From the NCBI RefSeq assembly GCF_029051725.1, contig NZ_JAACFU010000006.1, positions 496,001 through 560,000 of the forward strand: a stretch of 64,000 bases of DNA. Reading direction: 5' to 3'. The stretch comes from Bradyrhizobium sp. CSS354 (GTDB taxonomy: Bacteria > Pseudomonadota > Alphaproteobacteria > Rhizobiales > Xanthobacteraceae). Shown piece by piece: positions 31,638 to 39,969 of this stretch. Made by a program: the position numbers and the translations under genes. The notes under the pieces are model-generated. The model was not told where the DNA came from and ran no database searches. It saw only the letters and a program-made list of their open reading frames with translations. Within the stretch, counting starts at the first letter, position 1, and every line of letters starts with the position of its first letter.

Positions 31638-34226
31638 GTGCTGCAAAGCGTAGTCGTTGCCACCGTCAGGGCCTGCACCCGGTTTGCCTCCCTCGTCGTC
31701 GTTCTCGGGCTCCTGCTGGCGGTGGGGGCGGGCTATTACACGTCCCGGCACTTTGCCATCAACACCGACATCAACTCGCTGATTGCCCAAAATCTGGACT
31801 GGCGCCAACGCGACCAGCAGTTCGATCGCGCCTTCGACCGCGATGCGACGATCACGGCGGTGGTCGAAGCCAAGACGCCGGAGATGGCGACCGCGGCGTC
31901 GGACGCGCTCTATGCCAAGCTGAAGGACAACAAGACCGACTTCCAGTCGATGCAGCAGCTCGGCACCGGCGAGTTCTTCGAGAAGAATGGTCTGTTGTTC
32001 CTGCCGACCGAAGAAGTCGGCAAGGTCACCAGTCAGTTCGAATCCGCCGCGCCCCTGATCGAGATCATGGCGGGCGATCCCTCGATCCGCGGCCTGACCG
32101 GCGCGCTGGAAACGGGACTTGCCGGCGTCAAGCGCGGCCAGGTCAAGCTCGACAACACCGAACGGCCCTTCAACCAGATCGCGCAAACGGTCGAGACCGT
32201 GCTCAACAAGGGCAACGCGACCTTCTCCTGGCGCGAACTCGTCAGTGACGACCCGCTGACGGATTCGGACAAGCGCGCCTTCATCGAGTTCAAGCCCGTC
32301 CTCGACTACAACGCGCTCGAGCCCGGCAAAGGCGCAACCGATGCGATCCGCAAGGCCGCAGCCGATCTGGATTTTGCCACCAAATATCAGGCGCGCGTGC
32401 GACTGACCGGTCCGGTCCCGATCGCCAACGAGGAATATGCAACCGTCCAGGAAGGTGCCGTCGTCAACGGCATCGGCACGGTCCTGGTCGTGCTGCTCAT
32501 CCTGTGGCTGGCGCTGCATTCGGCGAAGATCATCTTCGCGGTGTTCGTCAATCTCTTCGTCGGTCTTGCGCTGACGACCGCCGCGGGCCTGATGATGGTG
32601 GGCTCGCTCAATTTGCTGTCGATCGCGTTCGCCGTGCTTTTCGTCGGCCTCGGCGTCGATTTCGGCATTCAGTACAGCGTCCGCTATCGCTCCGAACGCT
32701 ACAAGCACAACGACCTTTCGGGCGCGCTGGTGCTGGCCGCCAAGCGCTCGGCAATTCCGTTGTCGCTGGCGGCAATGGCGACCGCGGCCGGCTTCCTCTG
32801 CTTCATCCCCACCGACTACAAGGGCATCGCCGAACTCGGTCAGATCGCCGGCGTCGGCATGCTGGTGGCGTTTGTTACCAGCATCACCGTGCTCCCGGCG
32901 ATGCTGAAGCTGTTGAACCCGCCCGGCGAGAAAGAGCCGGTCGGCTACGCCTTCCTGGCGCCGCTCGATCACTTCCTGGAGAAGCACCGCGTGCTGGTCG
33001 TCGGTGGTACGATGTTTCTCGCGGTCGCCGGCCTGCCGCTGCTCTATTTCATGAAGTTCGACTTCAACCCGATGAACCTGCGCAACCCGAAGGCAGAGTC
33101 GATCGCGACCTTCCTCGATTTGCGCAAGGATCCCAACACCGGCGCCAATGCCATCAACGTGATGACCACGTCGGAAGAGCAGGCAAGGCAGGTGGAGGCG
33201 AGGCTGGAGAAGGTGCCGGAGGTGTTGCGCGTGATGTCGCTCAACAGCTTCGTTCCTGAAGACCAGGCGCCGAAGCTGAAGCTGATCGCGCAGGGCGCCA
33301 AGGTGCTGAACCCCGCGCTCAATCCCGACCAGATCGACGCCGCGCCGACGGACAAGGAAAACGTCGATGCGCTGAAATCCTCGGTCGACAATCTGCGCCG
33401 GACCGCAGGCGATGCGAAGGGCCCGGGTGCGGTCGCCTCGCGTCGGCTCGCGGACGCGCTGGACAAGCTCGCCAATGGCGATGAAGCCACGCGGAACAAG
33501 GCGCAGGACGTGTTCGTCGCGCCGATGAAGATCGTGTTCGACCAGCTCCGGAACGCGATGCAGGCCGAGCCGGTCACCCTGAAATCATTGCCGGCAGATC
33601 TCGTTAGCGCCTGGAAGAGCAAGGATGGCATCATCCGCGTCGAGGCGCTGCCGAAGGGCGATCCCAACGACAACGACACGCTGCGCAAATTTGCGGCGGC
33701 TGTGCTCGTTGCCGAGCCGACCGCGATCGGCGGTCCGGTCTCGATCCTGAAATCCGGCGACACCGTGGTGAAGGCGTTCATCCATGCCGGAATCTATGCG
33801 CTGCTGGTGATCGGTCTGTTGCTGTGGATCACGCTGCGCCGGTTCGTCGACGTGCTGATGACGCTGGTGCCACTGCTGGTGGCCGGTGCGGTGACGCTCG
33901 AGATCTGCGTGTTGATCGGCTTGCCGCTCAACTTCGCCAATATCGTCGCGTTTCCGCTGCTGCTCGGCGTCGGCGTGGCCTTCAAGATCTACTATGTCGT
34001 GGCCTGGCGCTCAGGCAGGACAAACCTGCTCCAGACCAGCCTGACGCGCGCGATCTTTTTCAGCGCGCTGACAACGGCGACCGCGTTCGGCAGCCTCTGG
34101 CTGTCGAGCCATCCCGGCACGTCCAGCATGGGCAAGCTGCTCGCGCTGTCGCTGGTAACGACGCTCGCCGCCGTGCTGCTGTTTCAGCCCGCCCTAATGG
34201 GCAAACCCCGCAATCTCAGGGAGTAG
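31638..34226 (+). CDS. hpnN: Hopanoid transporter HpnN (RND family)
   Basis: 862 residues, starting at GTG. HpnN moves hopanoids from the inner to the outer membrane in R. palustris. It has two repeats: an N-terminal helix (about 10-30), a large periplasmic loop to about 270, a six-helix bundle (about 275-440) including LLSIAFAVLFVGLGVDFGIQ, then a second helix, loop and bundle ending near residue 855. GLGVDFGIQYSVRYR in the helix bundle is a hallmark of this RND subgroup. GAAAGAAAAG precedes the start. The 3' end overlaps the convergent DUF2147 gene by 33 bases. An EcfG-type promoter lies upstream. Confidence 0.94.
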   Translation: MLQSVVVATVRACTRFASLVVVLGLLLAVGAGYYTSRHFAINTDINSLIAQNLDWRQRDQQFDRAFDRDATITAVVEAKTPEMATAASDALYAKLKDNKTDFQSMQQLGTGEFFEKNGLLFLPTEEVGKVTSQFESAAPLIEIMAGDPSIRGLTGALETGLAGVKRGQVKLDNTERPFNQIAQTVETVLNKGNATFSWRELVSDDPLTDSDKRAFIEFKPVLDYNALEPGKGATDAIRKAAADLDFATKYQARVRLTGPVPIANEEYATVQEGAVVNGIGTVLVVLLILWLALHSAKIIFAVFVNLFVGLALTTAAGLMMVGSLNLLSIAFAVLFVGLGVDFGIQYSVRYRSERYKHNDLSGALVLAAKRSAIPLSLAAMATAAGFLCFIPTDYKGIAELGQIAGVGMLVAFVTSITVLPAMLKLLNPPGEKEPVGYAFLAPLDHFLEKHRVLVVGGTMFLAVAGLPLLYFMKFDFNPMNLRNPKAESIATFLDLRKDPNTGANAINVMTTSEEQARQVEARLEKVPEVLRVMSLNSFVPEDQAPKLKLIAQGAKVLNPALNPDQIDAAPTDKENVDALKSSVDNLRRTAGDAKGPGAVASRRLADALDKLANGDEATRNKAQDVFVAPMKIVFDQLRNAMQAEPVTLKSLPADLVSAWKSKDGIIRVEALPKGDPNDNDTLRKFAAAVLVAEPTAIGGPVSILKSGDTVVKAFIHAGIYALLVIGLLLWITLRRFVDVLMTLVPLLVAGAVTLEICVLIGLPLNFANIVAFPLLLGVGVAFKIYYVVAWRSGRTNLLQTSLTRAIFFSALTTATAFGSLWLSSHPGTSSMGKLLALSLVTTLAAVLLFQPALMGKPRNLRE

Positions 34227-34826
34227 GCAGATGTCGCCGACCTGGTCGGCGGCGCCCTTCTGACCGGGTTTGGCGGTGCCGCCGGGCTTGGGAAGTGCGG
34301 GCGCAGGCTGCGCCGCCGTAGCGCCCGTCGTTGCCGGGGCTTTCGGCGCGGCGCCGGTGGGCTTCGGCGCGCCCTTGGCCATGGCGTTGGCGGGGCTCAG
34401 GGGAATCGGGGGGCTGACCCGGGTCCAGGTCTCGCCACCGCACAGGAAGCCCATCACGCAGCCCTTGATCTCGAGCTGGTCGGTGCCGACCGGCGTGATG
34501 GTCGCGCTGTAGAGCTGGCCGTCCTTGGCGTTGTAGACCTGACCTTCCCACTGATCGGCGCCGGGCTTCTTCTTCATGTCGATCAGGGTCGCCAGGCCTA
34601 GCGTGGGCCGGGTCTTTTTCGAGGCGTCCGGATTGTTCTCGTCGCGGCCGCCGGGCTGTTTTTCCCAAGAAACCGCGCCCCACATGCTGCCATTGCATTG
34701 GGCGACACGAATGTTGGCGACGCCATCGGCAACCCGCCAGTCGCCGGTCGGATCGGCGGCGAGCGCCGGGGTCAGGCAGGCGTAACCGCCAGCCAGTATT
34801 AGTCCGGTGTAAAGGGCTAAACGCAT
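34194..34826 (-). CDS. DUF2147 domain secreted protein
   Basis: 210 residues from ATG 34826, which has AAGGAA just upstream. A signal peptide (RLALYTGLILAGGYACLTPA) precedes a beta-rich DUF2147 domain: GDWRVADGVANIRVAQCNGSMWGAVSWE, LATLIDMKKKPGADQWEGQVYNAKDGQ, and LEIKGCVMGFLCGGETWTRV. The last 70 residues are a Pro/Ala/Lys-rich low-complexity tail ending in a short hydrophobic stretch. Its final codons overlap the hpnN 3' end on the other strand, so part of the tail may exist only because it is antisense to hpnN. The role is unknown; family members are periplasmic. Confidence 0.8.
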   Translation of the reverse strand: MRLALYTGLILAGGYACLTPALAADPTGDWRVADGVANIRVAQCNGSMWGAVSWEKQPGGRDENNPDASKKTRPTLGLATLIDMKKKPGADQWEGQVYNAKDGQLYSATITPVGTDQLEIKGCVMGFLCGGETWTRVSPPIPLSPANAMAKGAPKPTGAAPKAPATTGATAAQPAPALPKPGGTAKPGQKGAADQVGDICLLPEIAGFAH

Positions 34827-34967
34827 GATAGTTCCTTGGCAGTGCAACATGGTCTAAAGCTCTGCTTGCGAAGATGGTCCGAAAAAGGGCAAAAGGCCGC
34901 ACAGACCGTTTTTGGCAACGGTCCGTTTTCAGTTGACGAGACGGCCCTCAACCGAAGTATGTAGCGG

Positions 34968-36359
34968 ATGCACAGCCCAAATCCAGACATGTCTCAGCTG
35001 TTTGCGGACCGCCAGGCCCAGCGCAGCGCCCTGCATAATCGGCATCTGAACGAGCAGTTCGTTCGGGTTCTGAAGACCATCGGCTACGATGTCGGCTTCC
35101 AGAAGGGGCAGGGACAGTACCTCTACGACCGGGACGGGGCGCGCTATCTCGACCTCTTGTCCGGTTTTGGCGTGTTTGCGATCGGGCGCAATCATCCTGT
35201 CATGCGCGAGGCGCTCAAGAGCGTTCTCGATGCCGACCTGCCCAACCTCGTCCAGTTCGACGTCTCGGTGCTCGCTGGCGTGCTCGCCGAGCGGCTTTTG
35301 AAGTACGTCCCCTATCTCGACAAGGCGTTCTTCGCCAATTCCGGCGCCGAATGCGTCGAAGCGGCGATCAAGTTCGCCCGCGGCGCCACCGGCCGTCCGG
35401 GCATCGTCTATTGTGCCCACGGCTATCACGGCCTGACCTATGGCGCGCTGTCGCTGACGGGCGATTCGAACTTCCGCACCGGCTTCGAGCCGCTGCTGCC
35501 GGGCTGCACCTCGGTCCCGTTCAACGATCTCGCCGCGCTCGAAAAGGCGCTGGCCTCGCGCGAGGTGGCGGCCTTCGTCGTCGAGCCGATCCAGGGCAAG
35601 GGCGTCAACATGCCCACCGACGAGTTCCTGCCGGCTGCGGCTGCGCTCTGCAAGAAATACGGCACGCTGTTCGTCGCCGACGAGATCCAGACCGGCATGG
35701 GCCGCACCGGCCGCTTCCTCGCGGTCGAGCACTGGAACGTCGAGCCCGACATGGTGCTGCTGTCGAAGTCGCTGTCCGGCGGCCATGTGCCGGTCGGTGC
35801 GGTGCTGACGCGCAAGAGCATCTTCGACAAGATCTTCAACCAGATGGACCGTGCAGTCGTGCACGGCTCAACCTTCTCCAAGAACGACCTGGCGATGGCC
35901 GCGGGCATCGCCACCCTCGACGTCATGGAATCCGAGAAGCTGATCGAGTCCGCCGCCAAGCGCGGTGCCGAGCTGCGCCTCGCGCTCACGCGCATGGTGC
36001 CCGGCTACGAGCTGTTGAAGGAAGTCCGCGGCAAGGGCCTGATGATCGGCGTCGAGTTCGGCCCGCCGAAATCGCTGCGACTGCGGGCGTCCTGGAACGT
36101 GCTGGAGGCGGCCAACAAGGGCCTGTTCTGCCAGCTCATCACCGTGCCGCTGTTCAAGGACCACAAGATCCTCACGCAAGTCGCCGGCCATGGCAGCCAC
36201 ACCATCAAGCTCCTGCCGCCGCTCACCATCACCGAGGAAGACTGCGGCTGGATCGAGCGCGCCTTCGACGACGTCATCGCCGGCAGCCACAAGGTCCCCG
36301 GCGCGATCTGGTCGCTCGGCAAGACGCTGGTGGACAACGCGGTGAGGCGATCGGCGTAA
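34968..36359 (+). CDS. hpnO: Hopanoid aminotransferase HpnO
   Basis: 463 residues, PLP-dependent class III aminotransferase. In hopanoid producers HpnO makes aminobacteriohopanetriol from the ribosylhopane-derived aldehyde. The cofactor site is visible: GAECVEAAIKFARGATGR, GYHGLTYGALSLTG, Asp238 in VADEIQTGMGRTG, and the Schiff-base Lys267 in LLSKSLSGGH. It lies 140 bases from the DUF2147 gene and follows hpnN on the same strand. General acetylornithine/aspartate aminotransferases are the alternative; the hopanoid context and N-terminal extension favour HpnO. Confidence 0.9.
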   Translation: MHSPNPDMSQLFADRQAQRSALHNRHLNEQFVRVLKTIGYDVGFQKGQGQYLYDRDGARYLDLLSGFGVFAIGRNHPVMREALKSVLDADLPNLVQFDVSVLAGVLAERLLKYVPYLDKAFFANSGAECVEAAIKFARGATGRPGIVYCAHGYHGLTYGALSLTGDSNFRTGFEPLLPGCTSVPFNDLAALEKALASREVAAFVVEPIQGKGVNMPTDEFLPAAAALCKKYGTLFVADEIQTGMGRTGRFLAVEHWNVEPDMVLLSKSLSGGHVPVGAVLTRKSIFDKIFNQMDRAVVHGSTFSKNDLAMAAGIATLDVMESEKLIESAAKRGAELRLALTRMVPGYELLKEVRGKGLMIGVEFGPPKSLRLRASWNVLEAANKGLFCQLITVPLFKDHKILTQVAGHGSHTIKLLPPLTITEEDCGWIERAFDDVIAGSHKVPGAIWSLGKTLVDNAVRRSA

Positions 36360-36361
36360 GC

Positions 36362-36667
36362 TCAGGCCGCCTTGGGCTTGTTCACAGTCTCGATGCGGTC
36401 GAGAGCCTTCCCGAGATCGCGTTTGGCGATCTGGATATCGTAATCGTTCTGGAGATTGAGCCATAGCTCGGCGGTCGTGCCGAGCGCTTTGGCAAGCCGA
36501 AGCGCGGTGTCAGCGGTGATTCCGGTCTGCTCACTCGCAATCCGCTCAATACGCGTACGCGGCAGGCCGCATGTCTTGGCGAGCGCGCCTGCCGACATGT
36601 CCAGCGGGCTCAGGAATTCTTCCCGAAGAACCTCACCAGGATGCATGGGCTTGAGTTTTTTGGCCAT
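36362..36667 (-). CDS. higA: HigA-family antitoxin, XRE helix-turn-helix
   Basis: 101 residues. The family opening MHPGEVLREEFLSPLDMSAG runs into a helix-turn-helix (AKTCGLPRTRIERIASEQTGITADTALRLAKALGT) and the WLNLQNDYDIQIAK tail seen in HigA. It neutralises the adjacent toxin and represses the operon. It follows the toxin gene by 12 bases, the toxin-first order typical of higBA. It ends 2 bases from the hpnO stop, so the two genes converge closely. Confidence 0.9.
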   Translation of the reverse strand: MAKKLKPMHPGEVLREEFLSPLDMSAGALAKTCGLPRTRIERIASEQTGITADTALRLAKALGTTAELWLNLQNDYDIQIAKRDLGKALDRIETVNKPKAA

Positions 36668-36679
36668 CGTCGCATTCTC

Positions 36680-36961
36680 CTAGTGATAATCCACGATCTC
36701 GACCTGAACGGGAGCTTGTGATGTCCACACGAAGCACACTCGGAACTGGTCGTTGATCCTGATCGAGTGCTGTCCGTTGCGATCGCCCGTGAGGACTTCA
36801 AGGCGATTTCCGGGTGGTGCCCTCAAATCGCTGAGTTCGCCCGCAGCGTGAAGATAGCGCAATTTCCGGCGAGCAACCTTCACCAGGTCCGCCGGAAAGC
36901 GTTTGGGGCTTTCGCCGTTAAAGACCGCTTTAGTCGTTTTATCCCGAAAGGTCCTGATCAC
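36680..36961 (-). CDS. higB: HigB/RelE-type toxin
   Basis: 93 residues, starting with GTG at 36961. The sequence IRTFRDKTTKAVFNGESPKRFP, the LDDL-like region DLRAPPGNRLEVLTGDRNGQHSIRIND, and QFRVCFVWT follow the RelE/HigB mRNA-interferase fold, in which the toxin cuts ribosome-bound mRNA. There is no Shine-Dalgarno; the start codon follows shortly after the predicted -10, so the message may be nearly leaderless. It is paired with HigA directly downstream. Confidence 0.9.
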   Translation of the reverse strand: MIRTFRDKTTKAVFNGESPKRFPADLVKVARRKLRYLHAAGELSDLRAPPGNRLEVLTGDRNGQHSIRINDQFRVCFVWTSQAPVQVEIVDYH

Positions 36962-36970
36962 TCAGTCAAT

Positions 36971-37019
36971 GTATCATTGGTTGATACGTGCGCAAGGGGT
37001 TTGTATCAATTTCTGATAC
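36971..37019 (-). promoter_or_regulatory. Double operator and promoter of higBA
   Basis: Two copies of GTATCA-N5-TGATAC lie at 36971-36987 and 37003-37019, with centres 32 bases (three helical turns) apart. On the minus strand TTGATA (37009-37004) and TATCAA (36986-36981), 17 bases apart, form a promoter whose -35 and -10 fall inside the two operators. This is a textbook layout for autorepression by HigA. The region also abuts the 3' end of the anti-sigma gene. Confidence 0.7.
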
Positions 37020-37026
37020 GAGGCCG

Positions 37027-37788
37027 CTACCCCTCCACATTCGTCTTCATCGCCGCCTCGAACTTGTCGACGAACTCGGCGAGCTCGTCTGCGCCGAGAT
37101 CGCTGACGGCCCAGAAGTTCAGGCCGCGATTGCCCCAGCGCCGGCAGTTGAAGCCCTGCATGGTTTCGGTCTTGGGCGCGCGGTATTCTGCGTTCGATGT
37201 CTGCGACACGAACAGATTGACCACGTGCTGCCGGCGCTTGTAGACGACCGCTCCGATGGCGCGTGCGTCGATATAGTCGAGCCTGCCGCCGACCAGCGTA
37301 AAACCTTGTGCGGTGAGGTCGATCACGGGCGGGGCGACGTCGAGCTTGCCGTTGAACCAGGGCTTCACCGTGTGCTGGTCGGTCGAGACCACGTCGATGA
37401 GGTGGCCGGCCTGGAGCGAGCGCAGATGCGCGGAGACGACCTCCGACAGGATGCGCTGCTGGTCGTCCTGGCGCAGCACCAATGCGACAACGCCGGATGC
37501 GGCGAGCGCGGAGACTGCCGAGCCCATCGCAAAGCCGCGCAGCACGGAGCGGCGGCTCGGCTGTTGACGCTGCGGCAGCGAGGCCTCGATACGCGCACGC
37601 AGGCTCGCCGGCGCGGTGTAGCGCAAATCGGCGTCCGCGAGCACGCGCTGCATCTCGCGCTGTGCCGAAAGCTCCGCAGCGCAGGCCGGGCAGCCGGCGA
37701 TATGGGCTTCGACCTCGCGCGCATGGCCGGCATCGAGCTCGTTATCGAGCAGCGCGTGAAGCAGGATCCTTGCTTCGTCGCAGGTCAT
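37027..37788 (-). CDS. Zinc-finger anti-sigma factor
   Basis: 253 residues. An N-terminal anti-sigma zinc site (His-x3-Cys-x2-Cys in EAHIAGCPACAAEL) is followed by a linker and one transmembrane helix near residues 88-105 (FAMGSAVSALAASGVVALVL). A periplasmic domain of about 145 residues with a likely beta structure (VSTDQHTVKPWFNG to the end) follows. It would hold the ECF sigma factor at the membrane until a periplasmic signal arrives. The start codon overlaps the sigma stop by four bases (ATGA). The signal is unknown; the upstream cupredoxin hints at metal or redox stress. Confidence 0.9.
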   Translation of the reverse strand: MTCDEARILLHALLDNELDAGHAREVEAHIAGCPACAAELSAQREMQRVLADADLRYTAPASLRARIEASLPQRQQPSRRSVLRGFAMGSAVSALAASGVVALVLRQDDQQRILSEVVSAHLRSLQAGHLIDVVSTDQHTVKPWFNGKLDVAPPVIDLTAQGFTLVGGRLDYIDARAIGAVVYKRRQHVVNLFVSQTSNAEYRAPKTETMQGFNCRRWGNRGLNFWAVSDLGADELAEFVDKFEAAMKTNVEG

Positions 37789-38333
37789 CTTGCTTGCTCC
37801 TCATCCGCCGTCCAGGCCGCGCGCAGCATGGCGCGCGCGCGGGCGAGGCGGGACATCACGGTGCCGACGGGTGCACCGACGGCCTCGGCGATTTCACGAT
37901 AGGACAGGTTGTTGATCTCCCGCAGCACGAATGTTTCCTTGAACGGTTCGGCGAGCGCGTCGATCAGCTTGCGGATCGCGCCCGCATCGCGGCTGCGCAG
38001 CACTTCGGTTTCCGGGCTTGCCTCGGTCTCCTGCCAGATCGGCGTCTGCTCGGCAGCGCCGGGGGTATCCTCGATCGCGCCGTGCCTGTGCGCGCGGCGT
38101 GCATATTCGGCATTGCAGACGTTACGCAGGATCGCAAATAGCCAGGGCTTCATCGCCGGCCCGCGATAGCTGTCGAAATGCTTCAGCGCGCGCAGATAGC
38201 ACTCCTGCACCGCGTCCTCTGCATCGGAGGCGTCACGCAAGAGATAGCGCGCGAGCGTGTAGACGTCGTCGAGATAGGGCAGCGCCGCCTCACGGAAGCG
38301 TTGCGCCTTCTGCAAATCGTCGTTAGCGGGCAT
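37785..38333 (-). CDS. ECF-type RNA polymerase sigma factor
   Basis: 182 residues from ATG 38333 with GCGAGGAGCG upstream. Sigma region 2 is seen in LPYLDDVYTLARYLLRDASDAEDAVQECYLRALKHF, and region 4 in LSYREIAEAVGAPVGTVMSRLARAR, with a short linker between. The open frame extends to 38498, but its extra part is encoded by a 15-base tandem repeat and is unlikely to be translated. It is co-transcribed with the anti-sigma (4-base overlap). The gene order on the minus strand is metallophosphoesterase, cupredoxin, sigma, anti-sigma. Confidence 0.92.
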   Translation of the reverse strand: MPANDDLQKAQRFREAALPYLDDVYTLARYLLRDASDAEDAVQECYLRALKHFDSYRGPAMKPWLFAILRNVCNAEYARRAHRHGAIEDTPGAAEQTPIWQETEASPETEVLRSRDAGAIRKLIDALAEPFKETFVLREINNLSYREIAEAVGAPVGTVMSRLARARAMLRAAWTADEEQAR

Positions 38334-38366
38334 CGCTCCTCGCTTTGCCTCTTGTTCTGCTCGTTG

Positions 38367-38411
38367 ATTCGTCTCGTCGCTGTTCGTCTCGTCCCTGTTC
38401 GTCTTGTCTCT
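38367..38411. repeat. Three tandem copies of a 15-base repeat
   Basis: Units at 38367-38381, 38382-38396 and 38397-38411 follow the consensus GTTCGTCTCGTCNCT with one to three differences each. They lie in the leader of the sigma gene, between the cupredoxin stop and the sigma start. They may reflect slippage. The copy number could vary between strains. Confidence 0.7.
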
Positions 38412-38490
38412 GTGTGTGACCGAAGGCACACGAGCCCGGCCGGCGTGGGACCACCGGCCGGGCAAGACGTTGATGCCTTGGTTCGAGATG

Positions 38491-38814
38491 TTACTCAACC
38501 TTGATCATCCCCGTCATGTGTGGGTGCAGAGAACAAAAATATTTGTAGTCGCCCGCATTGGTGAAGGTGAACGAAAACTTGTCGTCAGTGTCCAGGGTCT
38601 TGGACCTGAATTTGCCGGCCGACACCACGGTGTGGGGGATGTCGTCCCGGTTGGTCCAGGTCACGGTGGTGCCGACCTTGATCCTGAGCTCGGCCGGCTG
38701 GAAGACGAAATTGTCGATATGCACCTCCATGTCGTCGGCATGGGCGGTTGTGGCGGGTAACAGCATGGCCGCGGCCAAAGCGACACCGAAGTCGCGGCGA
38801 TTTAGAGTCTTCAT
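38491..38814 (-). CDS. Secreted cupredoxin-domain protein
   Basis: 107 residues. It carries a Tat-like N-terminus (NRRDFGVALAAAMLLPA) and a mature domain of about 80 residues with the type-1 copper ligands: His in RDDIPHTVVS, Cys in YKYFCSLHPH, the His two or four residues later, and Met in HMTGMIKVE. This fits amicyanin/pseudoazurin-like electron carriers or copper-binding proteins in the periplasm. It is downstream of the metallophosphoesterase gene (23-base gap) and upstream of the sigma gene. Confidence 0.88.
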   Translation of the reverse strand: MKTLNRRDFGVALAAAMLLPATTAHADDMEVHIDNFVFQPAELRIKVGTTVTWTNRDDIPHTVVSAGKFRSKTLDTDDKFSFTFTNAGDYKYFCSLHPHMTGMIKVE

Positions 38815-38837
38815 TGTCGGTTTCCGTTAGTCCTGCA

Positions 38838-39782
38838 TCAACCCTGGAGCGGCGTGTCGATGATCGCGAGCCGCTGCTCGCTCTGCTTGAAGTTGATGCT
38901 GGCAACGCCGAGCATCGCGCGGAGCTTTGCGTCCTCGACCTTCATCGGTCCGGGCGAGGGGGCGGCTCCCGGCGCCGGCTGCGGGAAGGCGGTGGAGCGG
39001 GCGGTGTGGAAGGTGACGTTGCCCTCGACCTTCTGCATCACCTGGTGGATGTGGCCGTTCAGCACGGTGACCGAGCCAAAGCCCTTTACATGGTCCAGCG
39101 CGCGGGCGCCGTCCTCAGTGCCCCAGCCCCATTCGGGGTAGACGGTCCAGAGCGGGATGTGGGCGAACAGCACGATCGGCGTCGATTTCGACTTGCCGCG
39201 CAGATCGTCCTCGAGCCAGGCGAGCTGCTCGGCACCGAGATTGCCGAGGCCTCCGGCTTTGAGGTCGACGACATTGACGAGGCCGATGAAGTGCACGCCG
39301 CCGGCATCGAACGAATACCAGCCCGCGCCCTTGGTGCCGCGGCCGTAGCGCTCGCGATAGAACTTCACGTCCTCGTCGAGGAAGTCATGCTCGCCGGGCA
39401 CGTAGTGCACGTCGAGCTTGCTCTGCGAGATGATGCGGTCGGCATTGTCGAACTCGGCGGCCTTGGAGAGATGCGTGATGTCGCCAGTGTGGATCATGAA
39501 CGACGGCTTGACCGGCATCGCGTTGATCTTGTTGACGGCTTCCTCCAGCGTGCCGAGCGCGTTGGGGTTGGCCAGCTTGTCGAAGCCGACATGGCTGTCG
39601 CTGATCTGGAGGAAGGTCATTCCGGGCGCGGCCGCGGTCGCGGCTTGCGCGGAATCGATGATGCCGAGCGAGCGCGGGACGCCACCGGTGATGGTCCAAA
39701 GTACTCCGGTGCCGGCCCAGGTCATGCATTCCAGCACCTTGCGGCGGCTTAAGCCGTCCTCGCCGTGATCGTGTCCGCTCAT
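38838..39782 (-). CDS. Tat-exported calcineurin-like metallophosphoesterase
   Basis: 314 residues. The N-terminus has a twin-arginine signal (SRRKVLECMTWAGTGVL, cleavage after AQA). The five metal-binding blocks of the family are present in order: QISDSHVGFDK, HTGDITHL, VPGEHDFL, FAHIPLW and LNGHIHQVMQ. GEHD stands where most members have GNHD. It is exported and may act on cyclic nucleotides or phosphoesters in the periplasm. It is the first gene of the run leading to the cupredoxin and sigma/anti-sigma genes. Confidence 0.88.
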   Translation of the reverse strand: MSGHDHGEDGLSRRKVLECMTWAGTGVLWTITGGVPRSLGIIDSAQAATAAAPGMTFLQISDSHVGFDKLANPNALGTLEEAVNKINAMPVKPSFMIHTGDITHLSKAAEFDNADRIISQSKLDVHYVPGEHDFLDEDVKFYRERYGRGTKGAGWYSFDAGGVHFIGLVNVVDLKAGGLGNLGAEQLAWLEDDLRGKSKSTPIVLFAHIPLWTVYPEWGWGTEDGARALDHVKGFGSVTVLNGHIHQVMQKVEGNVTFHTARSTAFPQPAPGAAPSPGPMKVEDAKLRAMLGVASINFKQSEQRLAIIDTPLQG

Positions 39783-39883
39783 CGCGTAGCTCCACTTCGC
39801 CCGGAATTGGGCTTCGGGGAGGTGATTGCGGGAGCGGGGGTGTTATTCCCGGACGCGATGACGTTTTCGTGAGGTGGTTGGAC

Positions 39884-39967
39884 GCGTAGCCCGTATGGAG
39901 CGTAGCGGAATACGGGACCAATCGAGCGTCCTCTCCCGGATTTCGCTACGCCCCATCGGGGCTACGC
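39884..39967. repeat. Palindromic intergenic repeat (family B, copy 2)
   Basis: GCGTAGCCCGTATGGAGC at 39884-39901 faces GGGGCTACGC at 39958-39967, with inner arms GTAGCGGAATACGGGA / TCCCGGATTTCGCTAC. It has the same theme as the repeat at 28956-29040 and sits just beyond the GMC oxidoreductase stop. Confidence 0.78.
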
Positions 39968-39969
39968 AT

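Noticed and set aside
38367..38411. CRISPR-like direct repeats
   Set aside because: Units are contiguous 15-mers without spacers and no cas genes are present.
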